Assembly: GCA_950295325.1 (NCBI GenBank)
Contig: OX485805.1
Location: forward strand, 45,904,758 to 45,968,757
DNA: 64,000 nt
Origin: Polytrichum commune
Lineage: Eukaryota > Streptophyta > Polytrichopsida > Polytrichales > Polytrichaceae
Direction of reading: 5' to 3'
The notes under the pieces are model-generated. The model did not search any database. It was given only the letters and a program-made list of their open reading frames with translations, and was not told where the DNA came from. Position numbers and translations under genes: made by a program. Below are positions 1-11,260 of this stretch, one piece after another. Positions within the stretch are counted from its first letter, which is position 1. Each line of letters starts with the position of its first letter.

Positions 1-962
1 TGAGTCTAATCAAAGTGTATTCAATTTTGTTCATGACGATAGGTCCCTCTAATTATGTTGACTGTTGGGCTTATGGCCCCTCTTCACCTAACCTTAGTAA
101 ACACTGGGTCTTAAAATAAAATCCACCGTTATATATGATAGTAGGGTATCATGGTCCACCATCAGGTTTGGCAAGGTTGGTAACCTGGGGCCTAATATCT
201 TGGGCCGTTTTAACAACTTTTGTTAACAACTTTCTTCACTATGTTTGTAAATCTGAAGGCGGGGTTTCGGTTTTTAAGCTTGTCGAAGCAACTTTCTTAA
301 ATGTGCCTACAAGACTCAGGGGAGAGACATGCGTCTCACGTTTGTCGAAGGCTCGTAATGGTATGCTTAATTGAAGTGGGCATTTATTGTAATGAACTTC
401 CTCAATCAGGTAATTTCAAAACGCATGATTACTATACGAAGTAAATTCTACTGCTCCAACTAAAATATATTTTGAGAGCAATCCTTATTTTATACTGTGT
501 TTGGGTTTAGCTTACCTGGACTCCAAAATGCGCATCTCAATATCAATTAGAGCAACCACTTGTTCTAGATTATGTATGCCGAAATTCGCAATAATCTAGA
601 CTCTAAAACATAGCTCCTTTCCAACGAAACCTTAAACTTGACTAATCACATGTATGCACTAAACCCTTGATTCAAATTATGTTGATTTGCAACCCGTAGA
701 GGCTGTGCATATGACATTGGAACCTTTACCTCTTCCAAAATGTAGAACTTGCTCTCTTAAGAGCAACAACCTCATTAGGATGTACATATCGAAATAAATT
801 TGTAGAAATGCGTAACAAGGTTTGCGCTAAACCAACCACTACACTAGAAGAAGTGAATATTGAAATGAACACCTCACAAAACCCAAAACTCACGTAGGAT
901 GAAAAATCCGTAAATTGTGTTCCTCAAATTCCTTAAAAAAAGATTTTCACCGCCACCAGTAT
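1..962. other. Gene-free repeat-like flank
   Basis: No coding signal is visible. The first few hundred bases weakly resemble 4,110-4,300, which lies in an intron of the TDP2-type gene, so both may be remnants of one dispersed repeat. The 79-codon open frame at 135-374 has no recognisable motif and I do not treat it as a gene. Confidence 0.4.
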
Positions 963-1919
963 TGTTGCAACCTTTGCTAGCGTCCCTTAGATATCTTCGT
1001 TATTTCTCAACTCTAGCAAGGGTTACCAACACTAACCATTTGCATTTCACCATGCAAATGGTTAGCTCTCAATACCGCGAACCTTACAGTTGAAAGGAGG
1101 GGAACCAACCTTCATGCTTTGCTTTCAGGACCCACCACTTAATTGGTAACCAATTTTTAGATGTGGATTTTCATTCATGAAAGTCCAATTCTATGTTGAT
1201 CATCGCGTTGCCATAGCAACACTACAACAACCGGAACCATACTAGGCAACTATACCTTGACAATGGGCCGATGCGCATAAAGGCCGTGTCGTTTGGCCTC
1301 AAGTGGATTTGGCGGCCACACCGCCTCACCCATATAGGCCTCTAAGGATTTTGGCAAGGCCCCTACCCCACTGTTAAGAAACGTTTGGTCTCTCTACCAA
1401 GAGTTGGGACCAAACATACATTTTCTTTACCTAATGGGGTTGGGCTCTGTAGCTTCTGAACATCATAAATTCCTTGTATGATGTTGAATGCTAACAAATG
1501 ACCACTCCATCATCACCTACGTTTCATAAAAATGCCAAGACTCCTCACTTGTTCCATTCAAGTAAATGCCTATTCCAACCATGGCAATTCTGGAAACCAC
1601 TCCCAGGCCACTAATGTTCCAAGGTGTTGTTCCGGGACCACGCCCCACTCAAATTGTCATATATGTTAACTCACATTTTTAACTGAGGTGTTCGTAAACA
1701 TTCTATAATCGCATGCCATAAGCTACTCAAACTTGATGACTTTACCCTCATGCCTCCAAGTTTTCGTGGGTGGAAGGCGTTCCCAACGCCTGGGACCCTC
1801 ACTCACACTAGGATCACTTGGGCCCTCTCACCAACGGTGCCACAAGTCCCGGGTGTCACTCCGGGGTCCCCCTTGTGCCCATGATGTTTCGGGCACTCTT
1901 CATGGAGAGGTGCGCAACA
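963..1919. mobile_element. Solo LTR, copy A (inverted relative to copies B and C)
   Basis: This is the same 930-980 bp sequence as at 5,911-6,840 and 7,281-8,258, in the opposite orientation. It begins TGTTGC and ends GCAACA, so it has the TG...CA ends of an LTR. The 5 bp on either side (AGTAT and TTGGG) do not match. That fits old decay or recombination between different insertions. A perfect 14-bp stem with a 6-nt loop lies inside at 1,032-1,065. No internal retrotransposon region adjoins it. Confidence 0.65.
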
Positions 1920-2234
1920 TTGGGGCAACGTACACTAGGGCAAGTGGTAGAAAATACTGCCCTACCTACATCAGGAGCCTAGATGGCCATTCAAGGTAAG
2001 TCCTAGGCTAACAATAACTTAAAAAAAACTACTTACAAATTCGTTGGTGCCCTAGAATCTCTCCACGCCATTAGCAGAGGTAGCAAGCCTTGACACTGTA
2101 ACTCCAAGATTGGGGGTATTAGGGGCGACAAGTTGCCTTGCCAACTCAATTGGAACCCAATACTGGCTCATGTGAGGAAGGCTAGTATGAAGGATCGAGT
2201 CTTAAGCTAAAACCCACCTCACTAAAGTCAAATG

Positions 2235-2420
2235 TGAGGGGGCATTAGGTTAATTATCATATTTTGAGCATGTTGTCCAATCTCTTTTGAATGTCTTTTT
2301 AGCATCCGCTCTTAAAGCCACACATAACCACATACCACTCAAATATAGTTGTCCTTTTAAGATGAGTAACTGAATTAGGCAAATCTACCTTAGTCCCCCT
2401 CCTCAGTTGCTCAATCAAAC
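2235..2420 (-). repeat. Dispersed repeat family R5, copy 1
   Basis: This is one of about eight diverged copies of a 120-250 bp repeat found at 2.2, 14.6, 16.5, 36.9, 38.6, 47.1, 51.9 and 59.0 kb. All share a stretch describing a 'cacctat..t..agtggtatgtg' block followed by a 'caaaaagac' block. This copy is inverted relative to those at 14.6 and 16.5 kb. No terminal repeats are evident. Confidence 0.5.
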
Positions 2421-2483
2421 CCAGAGCTCATTCCACGGCACTTGCAGAATTTAGTTTAGAGAACGCAGCTCCAAACCTTTGTG

Positions 2484-2744
2484 TCACTTGCTTTTCGGAC
2501 GCACCTTAAGAAGGAGCCCAAAGTGATCACTAGGAAACACAGGAAGCTTCAATATTTGCACCTGTCCCTTCACTCTTTTTTCTTTTAGGTAGGTTAGGTC
2601 TGGAATTGGTGCAGTCCCCACCAATTCAATGGTGAGAGCTTCAAAGTCACGAAGCTTGCAGAAGATCCGGTCTAGCCTCTCCTGTAAGAGGTTTCGGTTT
2701 CCTGTTAACATAAGGTTGGCCTTGCTGTCATATGTAAATCCAAC
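2484..2744 (-). CDS. TDP2: TDP2-type gene, last exon with SDHFGL motif
   Basis: The exon begins VGFTYDSKANLML after a TTTGCAG acceptor. It encodes LQERLDRIF and the terminal PVFPSDHFGLLLKV, including the catalytic His, and ends in KSK-stop. Length and motif order match the C-terminal end of plant TDP2 proteins. Confidence 0.93.
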   Translation of the reverse strand, partial: VGFTYDSKANLMLTGNRNLLQERLDRIFCKLRDFEALTIELVGTAPIPDLTYLKEKRVKGQVQILKLPVFPSDHFGLLLKVRPKSK

Positions 2745-5550
2745 CTGCAAAGCATATTCTCCCATTTACTACCATAACCACTTCAACTGCACAGTATATC
2801 CTCTGGTCACAAATGAGACAGAATGAGAAACTCAGATCCTCTGAATAGAAGAACATTGTTCTTTGAATGGCATACGTTGATTGTTCAAATGTACATAGAT
2901 ATCACAGGTTTTTTAGCAAAACATTTGTGAACTGATATACCTGGCCAGGGTGCAATTGCTGCCAAGCATCAAACCACCCCGATGGTAGAGGAGGTGGACC
3001 CTCCCGCTCGTCAACCCAGTTCATGTCTCCTCCAAAGATTGTATTTGGTGAATCCCTTAAAATTGTCATTGCTTGCTTTGCCTGCACAACCCGCTCTGCA
3101 CTGAACATCTGGTTCCAGGTTGGTGGAGCCGGGCATGGACTTTCCAAATGTGTTGTAGCCACCAGTAACTTTTCACCGTTTCCTGCTCTCAGCTCTGCTA
3201 AGCAGAGCTTACGACCCATCTTTGAGTTCCGGAATGGGATTTGCGCGAAAGACACTACTGGAAGCTTGCTCAACTGCAAAGAGATGGCATGATTCATTAT
3301 CAGGCACAAAGCTACCACTACCAGAATTACATTATACAGCCACACAAATGACCCTGTTTGTAAAATAACTATGTCATAACAGTCTCCTGTCATGTTATAA
3401 GATTAAGATTGGAAAGCCTGAACCTTCTAACTGCCTAGCAGAAGATCAAACCGAAACCAACCTGCATGCAAAAATATCGTCTAACTGCTTCTCCAGGCTG
3501 CACTGAACAATTGTACGACTTCCACCAGCTAGCTTGTCTAAATATGTTGTAGATGTTCATGGTTACTTCCTGCAGCCATGATGAAAATCACCCTCTCAAA
3601 ATTATTATTTCTAATCACAAGTTGACTCCCAAAACAGATAATAGTTTAAACAAAAACAGCTCTTGTGGATACCAATCAACCAGCGCCCTAGAAGATGTAA
3701 TGCCAATTAAATCCTTGGGTGCAGACCTCTCACTTGAATTACCAACAGGCCTATACACCTTATGCAATTCTCTAAGATATCAAGACATGACAGTAACAAC
3801 AACTTCCAAGAAAGAAATGAATTTGAGACCTCAGAATCGTGCAAACTAATGCACATTTACACCTGGAAGAAGATAATGTGGGGTCTGTGTTGGAGGATGA
3901 TATCGCCAATGGCATCCATTCGTGCTTGCAGTTCCAGATCCTTTCGGAACCAGACATTGTAGGTCAAGATTATCAATTCTGAGCTGGGTTTCTCAAGCCA
4001 AGTCCCCTCTTCCTCTATGTATGCCGGCATTTGTTCCTTTGATAGGGATGAAAGAGGAACAATTCCCTTGCTCTGTTGAGAGTCTGACCCACCTGCCGGT
4101 TGGAAAACAATAGAAACAAGACAGACAACTCTTATGCCCCCTTCCCACCTGACTTTAGTTAAGACCCAAAGTATTTCCTAAAAACTGGGTAAAGCTCAGC
4201 TCCCTCGGTTATAGCGGAGGCATCCGACTATCCCAATGCACCTACAAGAACTTGCTCCGGAGATTTTCAAGTAGGTTTTAGTTAAGTAGCTTTCACACAT
4301 GTTCATGGTTTTATCTACCAAGCAATGAATGTTGGGTAGTTTTTGTCCCATCCCCAAATGCCTTACTACTCACCTATCTTACCATCGGTTTTTGTTAATG
4401 AAGCTCCTCGTGCCCTCATAGCTAAGACTAAAAAGCAACCAATCACAAGGGTGGGAGGCGACACTTTTAAAGTTCCTATATTCTTGCCTCATGTTTAGGT
4501 ACCGATGGGAGGGTCGGTGGTTGAGGCTTTAAAACCTCCACTTTTAAGCCATGCCACATCATTTGCCACCTAGGCTCGGCACTAAAAAGAGCCGTATGTG
4601 TGAACCCTAGATAACTAAAACCGCTTTTAGACTAAAACTACTTCTAACTAATGTCAAGTGGGAATGCCCCATTAGATTGATACATGCTCCCACTCGAGCC
4701 TCTAAACCCCAAACGCTAACCCAGCAGTGAAAGAGAAATGTCCAGCATGAATATATTTTCGCGCCTGTAATTATGTGAACTGCTTTTGAGCAGATAGTAA
4801 ATTGGAGAGGCCGTATTGAACTAAAGACCTTCACCGTATTGTCACACATTTTCCAGAAGAATTGTAAAACCGACAACACGTTCCACAATCAAAATGAGAC
4901 ATCCACTGATAATGTAATCAGATTGCCAGATCGCAACATACTACCACGGCCCTGACCGCAGACTTTCATTCTCTTTCTATCAACGACTGACACCTCCGAC
5001 AAATAGAACTAGTTGGAAATATCCGAAACAAATCACGCAACTCTTAAATTCACAGACTCCCACTCGAACCTCTAACCCCTAAACCCTGAAACCCTAAGCC
5101 CAGCAGTGAAAGAGAAATACCCAACCTAAATCTCTTCCGCTCGTGTAATGATTACATGAACTACTTTCGTGCAGATATTGGACAAGATGTACGTCACCAT
5201 ATTGACACACACTTTTCAGAAATATTGTCACCTTACATAGATTTGATCGCTGGAAATTGTACAAGGATTACCTGACCCCGAAGCGCCTGCCTGAGTAGAA
5301 GCCATCTGCTCTTGGTGCAACTTTTTGAGCAAATTGTTGGAATCGTCCACACTTTCTTTGATCTTCTTACCGGCCTCCTTCACATCGGAGGTCTCTACAT
5401 CACTCAGTGTGTCCGAAAGCACCACCACGTCGTCTTCCTTGGCCTTCCGTTTTCTTGATTTAGGGTTACCCTTACCGCTGGATGGCTGAGGAACCTCCGA
5501 AACAATGACAACAACGACAGAATTGGAAGACTGACCTTGAAGTTTCAGTC
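2484..5550 (-). CDS. TDP2: TDP2-type 5'-tyrosyl-DNA phosphodiesterase, 3' five exons (5' end not found)
   Basis: Enzymes of this family are nuclear, metal-dependent endonuclease/exonuclease/phosphatase-fold proteins that hydrolyse the 5'-phosphotyrosyl bond left by trapped topoisomerase 2. I read the exons as 5550-5272, 4092-3863, 3569-3462, 3273-2941 and 2744-2484 (stop included), all with GT-AG borders and compatible phases, giving about 402 residues. The four metal/catalytic motifs are present in order: YNVWF in exon 2, QEV across the exon 2-3 junction, TTHLES with GGDMNW in exon 4, and LDRIF with SDHFGL in exon 5. Exon 1 as read is a low-complexity basic/acidic linker (KSRKRKAKEDD, nuclear-signal-like) with no in-frame ATG and a stop a few codons upstream. 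The RanBP2-type zinc fingers usual at the N terminus of plant homologues are not seen. The first exon may lie further upstream, beyond inserted transposons, or may be lost. The catalytic identification is firm; the 5' end and expression are not. Confidence 0.9.
2941..3273 (-). CDS. TDP2: TDP2-type gene, exon with TTHLES and GDMNW motifs
   Basis: This 111-codon exon begins LSKLPVVSFAQIPF after a TTTGCAG acceptor. It carries ATTHLESPCP, the AERVVQAKQAM helix and GGDMNWVDEREGP, and ends at HPGQ/GTATAT. The Asp of GDMN is the expected catalytic/metal residue. The open frame continues upstream of 3273, but that part is intron. Confidence 0.92.
3462..3569 (-). CDS. TDP2: TDP2-type gene, exon with EVT motif
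   Basis: This 36-codon exon begins EVTMNIYNIF and continues ASWWKSYNCSV. Its Glu completes the QE(V) metal-binding motif begun by the preceding exon. It lies between a CTGCAG acceptor and a CAG/GTTGGT donor and is too short to show up as an open frame on its own. Confidence 0.88.
3863..4092 (-). CDS. TDP2: TDP2-type gene, exon with YNVWF motif
   Basis: The exon is 230 nt and follows a pyrimidine-rich CGGCAG acceptor. It encodes the start of the EEP domain: TYNVWFRKDLELQARMDAIG, then IIFFQ at the donor. The Asn of YNVWF matches the conserved metal-site Asn of the family. Confidence 0.88.
4689..5232. repeat. Diverged tandem duplication inside a TDP2 intron
   Basis: The block at 4,689-4,870 recurs at 5,058-5,232. 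Both copies start with CCCACTCGA and CCTCTAA and share CCCAGCAGTGAAAGAGAAAT, with later matches around a GCAGATA block and a TTTTCAGAA block. The spacing is about 370 bp. The second copy abuts the exon ending at 5,272. The rest of this intron (4,110-4,680) looks like dispersed repeat. Confidence 0.6.
5272..5550 (-). CDS. TDP2: TDP2-type gene, first recognised exon
   Basis: This exon encodes a Ser/Lys/Asp-rich linker ending AGASGSG and has a GTAATC donor. The start at 5550 uses an ATTAG acceptor; a second possible acceptor would start it at 5535. The frame closes upstream without an ATG, so this is unlikely to be the true first exon. Confidence 0.65.
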
Positions 5551-5910
5551 CTAATGGGGTCGTGATAGACAAGTATGTTTTGGAAGCCTAGTAGCCTTTC
5601 CGCTACACCCTAATCTGAGTAATATCAACCACCATAATGTTTCACACTCTCTAATATCCCAAAACCCTAGGGAACGCATGTTCGTAGTTCACATCTCACT
5701 CCTTATTCTCACATCTCTTTTCCTTATATCACAAAATATATCATTAATGCAAACCACCGAAGAAGTCAACCCACACATTTGCATTGCGTCATGTATCAAC
5801 ATGTGGAGTGTCACCTTCTTATGCTTATTCTTCTTCTTCTTGTGCCACTTGTTGAATGTTGGTGCATGCGTCTGCCAAATCGCCCGGGAAGGCCAATTGC
5901 AGTGGACCAC
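5551..5910. other. Unresolved 5' side of the TDP2-type gene
   Basis: This is the stretch between the first recognised exon and solo LTR B. On the minus strand a 42-codon frame from an ATG near 5,680 ends in the TAG that also forms the putative acceptor at 5,551. It has no recognisable motif. I cannot tell promoter, leader or intron apart here. Confidence 0.3.
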
Positions 5911-6840
5911 TGTCACGCACCTCTCCATGAGGAGTGCCCGAAACACCATGGGCACAAAGGGGACCCCGGAGTGACACCCGGGACTTGTGGTGCTGTTGGT
6001 GAGAGGGCCCAAGTGATCCTAGTGTGAGTGAGGGCCCCGGGTGTTGGGAACGCCTCTCACCCATGAAGACTAGGAGGCACAAGGGTAAGGCCATGAACTA
6101 TGCGTAGGTCATGGCGTGGTGATTCTAGAATGCTCAAGATCACCTCAATCCGAGGTGTGAGCTAGGAGTTATGGCAATTTGAGTGGGGCGCTGTCCCGGG
6201 ACAACGCCCTGGTACAGCAGTGCCTGGGAGTGATTCCTGAGACTTCCAAGGTTCAAACAAGCATAACTTCCTCAATACTTGCCTGAATGGGGCAAGTGAG
6301 GAGTCTATCGGCATCTGCGTGAAGCGTAGATAAAGATGAAATGGTTGCTTGTTAGCATCAGACATCATACAAGGAAGTTATGATGGTCTGAAGCTGCTGG
6401 GGGCTTGTAGGCCCAGCGGCTAAGGGAAAATGTCCACTTGGCCCCAACTCTTGGTAGAGAGACAAGAGGTTTCTTGACAGTGGGGTAGGGGGCCCGCGTA
6501 GAGTCCTAGAGGCTTATATGGGTGAGGTGGTGTGGCCTGATCCACCCTAGGCCGAACGGCACGGTCTCCATGGGCTTTGGCCCAATGTGAGGCCATAGTT
6601 GCCTAGTATGGTTCGGGTTGTTGTAGTGTTGTTCCGGCAACACGATGATCAACATAGGATTGGACTTCCATGGATGGAAGTCCACATCGAAGAAATGGGT
6701 TACCGATTAAGGGATGAGTCCCGAAAGGAAAGTATGAGGGTTGGTTCCCTCCTATGAACTATAAGGTCCGGGGTAGGAGGTAACCTTTGCTAGAAACAAA
6801 AATTGGCAAGATTGTTATGGAGCTAGCAAGGGTTGCGACA
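5911..6840. mobile_element. Solo LTR, copy B, with perfect 5-bp target-site duplication
   Basis: This 930-bp unit starts TGTCACGCACC and ends GGGTTGCGACA, so it has TG...CA ends. It is flanked on both sides by ACCAC (5,906-5,910 and 6,841-6,845). TG/CA ends plus a 5-bp duplication are diagnostic of an LTR left by unequal recombination. It shares sequence over its whole length with copies A and C. Open frames inside it on both strands are not genes. Confidence 0.88.
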
Positions 6841-7033
6841 ACCACATTAACGTAGGTGACGGGAGAACAAATTCAAATTGTTCTTCAAATCTCCTTTGTG
6901 TTATTTCATAATGTCACATGTTAGACTAATTCTATACTATCACACATACATGTTAACACTATAAAATTTTGTAATATCACGTGCACTTTGGTTGCTACAA
7001 GTGTGATACTACGGCGTTTAGAATATATTTCCA

Positions 7034-7216
7034 TTATCTATAAACCCCTAATCTTGCTATGTTGCCTATATCTTTATCATCTGGTGGGATGAAAGAACCG
7101 TCTGTGTATATGCTCTTATGGGGGTCCAATTTTAATGTGTGTATAGTGTAAAATGAAAATGGCATGGTTGGTATTGGAGTGGGAGGGATGGAGGGGGGAG
7201 GAGCTTGTATGTACAT
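7034..7216 (-). pseudogene. LINE-A RNase H fragment
   Basis: The minus strand reads KSIYTDGSFIPPDDK, the first catalytic Asp block of an RNase H1-type domain. Sequence upstream of it resumes beyond solo LTR C at about 8,260-8,346, so the LTR split the domain. Confidence 0.68.
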
Positions 7217-7280
7217 TTGTCCATTTGTCTAATGAGTTGACATTATATGGTTTTATGGTGGTTGTGGGGTTGCGGAGTTG

Positions 7281-8258
7281 TGTTGCGCACCTCTCCATGA
7301 GGAGTGCCCGAAACACCATGAACATAGGGTGACCCGGAGTGACATGCGAGACTTGTGGCACCGTTGGTGAGAGGGCCCAAGTGATCCTAGTGTGAATGAG
7401 GGCCCCGAGTTTTATGAACGCCTCTCACGCACGAAGATTGGGAGGCACGAGCGTACGGCCATGAGCTATGAATAGCTTATGATGTGCGGATTCTAGAATG
7501 CTCAAGAACACCTCAATCGGAGGTGTGAGCGAGTAGATATGGCAATTTGAGTGGGACGTTGTCCCGGGATAGCGCCCTGGTACAACAGTGGCTTGGGAGT
7601 GGCTCCCGGAGCTGCCAAGGTTTGAACATGCATAACTTCCTCAATACTTGACCCAATGGAACAAGTGAGGATTGCATCAGTATTTACATGAAACGTAGAT
7701 GACGATGAAGTGGTCGCATGTGAGCATCTAAGATCATACAAAGAAGTTATGAAGGTCTGAAGCTGGTGGGGGCTTCTAGCCCCAGTGGCTAAGGAAACAT
7801 GTCTACTTGGCCCAACTCTTGGTAGAGAGACAAAAGGTTTCTTGACCGTGGGATAGGGGCCCTACCAAAAGTCCTAGAAGCTTATATGGGTGAGGTGTTG
7901 TGGCTGGCCAAACCCACCCAAGGCCAAACGGCACGGTCTTCATGAGCATTGGCCCAACATGGGGGCATAGTTGCCTAGTATAGTTCGGGTTGTTATAGTA
8001 TTGTTTCGGCAACGCGATGATCAACTAAAGATTGGACTTCTATGGGTGGAAGTCCACATCTAAGCATTGATTACCGATTAATAAGAGAGTCCCAAATGCA
8101 AGAGTAGGAGAGTTGGTCCCCCTCATATGAACTAAGAGATCCACATTATAGGGAGCTAATCATTAACATGGCGGAATGCGAAGGGTTAGCACTCCTGACC
8201 CTTATTAGAATTAAAAAATAATCAAGATTGTTAAGGGACGCTAGCAAGGGTTGCGACA
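7281..8258. mobile_element. Solo LTR, copy C, nested in LINE-A
   Basis: This 978-bp unit starts TGTTGCGCACC and ends GGGTTGCGACA. It is flanked by AGTTG and ATTTG, a 5-bp duplication with one mismatch. Joining its flanks restores a continuous LINE-A reading across the insertion, which shows the LTR is younger than the LINE. Confidence 0.83.
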
Positions 8259-8889
8259 ATTTGTGTGCAATGAATTTGAGGTTGTACTTTTCGTGGATGA
8301 TTTGTTGTAGGTGGGGGGCAATATGTGTTACGGGTGGGGTGTCCATGTTGTAGATGCATATAATTATGTGAGTGCTAGTTCATATTAGTAATAATAAGGT
8401 GGCCATTGGGGTTCTAGGACATATTGGATGGCATTTGGTGGAATGGTGGTAATTATGTAGGTGTTTTGTTGCGTTAAGGTTAGTTTTTGAGGTGTCCAAT
8501 CTTTGTGATTGAGTATCATTATGGTAACATTGTTCGGGATTTCCTTAGTGGCTAATTTGGCCCAATGGTTTGCTTTAGTTGTGGCTTAGAAACCTATGGG
8601 GTATGCTAATCTTGTACCTTGCCATATTATTATTAAGGTGGGGCCCATGAGCCAAATATGAAATGTCTTTGATGGGGTGAATTGTATTGTTTTAGCAAGG
8701 TGGGGCATGTGAATGGCGATGAGAAGTATGAATGCGTAAGATTAAAGGTGTTAATGAGTGATTTTGTGATGATTGATTTATAGTGTGGTGTTGATTTTTG
8801 GTGAAGATTCTTTTGGGCGGTATTATGACATATATGTGCAATAGTCCCACAAGTTATGTTGTAAAGTTTTGGGGTGGGGGTTGTAGGAC

Positions 8890-9960
8890 TTCTAGTACTG
8901 TGTTGATGTGGTGTTCAATAAACCATTGTCACAACCATGTGATTATTTTAAGTGTGAGTGTGGCTATTACTAGAAGGAATCACGTCCAAATCAACCCTCC
9001 AAGGTTGCAAGAATTTCACTGTAAATGGGCACCGGTATGCGGTGGTAATAGTCCGTCGGTGCAGTCTTGATGGCCTAGTTAAAAGCCGGGTGATGCACCC
9101 AACAATGTTCTTTTCAACTCCTTGTGGCTTTTGTGGGTGACGATTCCCATCCTAAGGGTGAAGCATACCCTTTGCCCACTCTACCACAATGGGTAAGGTG
9201 GATTGAGTTTTGGGTGACATTAGTTCGGTGCCCTCTTGGTAACGTGCGCCGGAGTTGGATACTTTGTGGTGCGCACCATCTACCCGCATCGGTGGACACA
9301 CCAATATGGCCACCGTTGTGGGTGCACACATGTCATTCACCTATCATGTGTTGACACGACTCACATTGGAGTATATGAGCGTATGACAAGTTACCGGTCC
9401 ATGGATGGTGCATACCGGTCACCCAACAAACCGACTACGGGTGGACATATTGGGCAGCAAGGTGCACTAGCATAAACTGGGTTGGGTATAGGGCACATAT
9501 GGAGGTGGCATTTGGGTACATACTCACCCACATGGTCACTACTACCGGATTCGCTTCCAATTGGCATATCCACGCATGCCACGTCAATCGACAAGTGACC
9601 AACGCGGTGGCATTCGTTACCCGTAAGTGGGTGGCATTCAATGGGTGAGGGTGGGTCCTCCACATCAACCTCAAGGAAGTTGGTTCCTTGTGAGTACCTG
9701 CAATTATGAGGTGTGGATAAGTCAGAATAATCAGGATAATTCCACACAAGTGCACCATCCATAATCAACTTGGCTTATTATAGAAAAATAGCAAAGGAAA
9801 TTATACAAATCCATGACAAAAAGGGAGGATTTTTTTACTGAAGAAGTCACATAGTTTCCAGAATTAGATTGATCCTTGCGTTGTTTCCAAACATGTGAAA
9901 AGAGAGTTGGACTACACATCTCGTAGATAATGTAGCACGCACTAGTCCAAAATGTTGAAC
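8890..9960. other. Gap within LINE-A span, no recognisable gene
   Basis: At 9,114-9,768 several frames on both strands are open at once (62-125 codons), but they overlap each other, share no family motif, and the region is GTG/CAC-rich. I take this as composition, perhaps an inserted repeat, not coding. Confidence 0.4.
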
Positions 9961-11260
9961 AAATTCCAAATGAACAATATCTAGATTAGGTTGGTTTAGT
10001 GACTTGTGTTGGTTGTTGGAGAGTATTGTTTTCGGTTTCTTCTTAGGTAAGATTGTTACGTATTTGTGGAGAAATCCTACTATTTTTAATATTTTTAATA
10101 TTTTTTTGGGGGAATATAGTGCTATGAATTGTGGGTTGGTGTAGTTTTCGTTATATCTTTCCCTTAACCATTGTATTCTTTCTAGTGTAAGGGTAGTTTA
10201 CTGTGATCCATTGTGGTCAAATCTATGGGCGCTTTCTAGTTGGATTTGTATTATGGGTTGTTGGGCTTGGATGTCTTTATTTGGGTTACATTCTTGAGTA
10301 ATGAGTGTGAGGTGGGGGGCTATTATTGGCCGTCTGACAAATCTTGTGTCTTTTAATTATGGATTGTGGAATTCGTTTGGGTACTTGTTTAGTATTTGGG
10401 TGTTATGTTTGGTTTGGAGGAAATTATGTACTAAGGTGAGGTTGTGTTCGTAGGTTAGATTGTCTTTGTGGAGGACATGTTGTTTGTCGAACCATTTTTT
10501 AAAGGTGCCATTAGGGGTTTACCATGTACATAAGTATTGTAGGTGTGTCGCTGGGGTGCCCCATTTGTCTTTGCGTTTTCTCATTCTCTCGTTGGTGATT
10601 GCTTGGATGAGGGTACTATTGGTGTTGCGAGGTTGTATGTGCATGGTTAAGTGGTCATTTCGTTGTGACTTGGGTTGTTCGGTTATGGGGTTTGGTTCTT
10701 TGTCTGATTTGTGGTGGGAATTTTGTGTGGGAATGGTGTAGGGCTTCTTTGATGATTTTGGGTAGGGCTTTGTATTTGTGAGTGTATTCTTTTGTGGTTA
10801 GGATTGTTGCTTGATTTTGGGTTTGGATTTGTTGCATTGTTGTTATGTTGTATTGATGTATTGATGTAGTTTGTTGAGGTATTTCCCAGTGTTCTCTTTT
10901 TGTTCGTGGGGGAGTATGGTAAAGTTTGGTGTTCAAGTTGGGTTTGTTTGATGGGGAATGTTTGGTTTTCGGTGTGGACATGTAAAAGTTCTAGTCATGG
11001 GTGATTGGGAACATGCTTGGTATTTAAGTTTGAGGAGGTTTAGGGATCCTCCATATATTGTTGCTTTGTATTTGGTGAGTCCTTGATATATTCTTCCTAG
11101 TTGGCCCTGGTCATTAAGTGCTTGTATGAGTTGTGTGCCTATGCAATGTAGGTGGTATGGGAGTATTGATGTGGTGTTTATGCCATAGTCTTTTGTGTTG
11201 AGATGCGTGAGGACGTTTGTTGTGCTTTTTGAATTTTGCATGTGTCTTTGGTGAGTTTAC

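Noticed and set aside
5058-5095. Telomere-like CCCTAAACCCTGAAACCCTAA stretch
   Set aside because: Too short and irregular for a telomeric array; at most a telo-box-like motif within the duplicated intron block.
5825-6094. Basic, Ser/Pro-rich frames at 1,733-1,999 (+) and 5,825-6,094 (-)
   Set aside because: They are the same stretch of the solo LTR in its two orientations, not a conserved gene pair.
9114-9768. Overlapping frames of 62-125 codons on both strands
   Set aside because: Many frames are open at once because of the GTG/CAC-rich composition; no motif, no splice structure and no agreement between frames.
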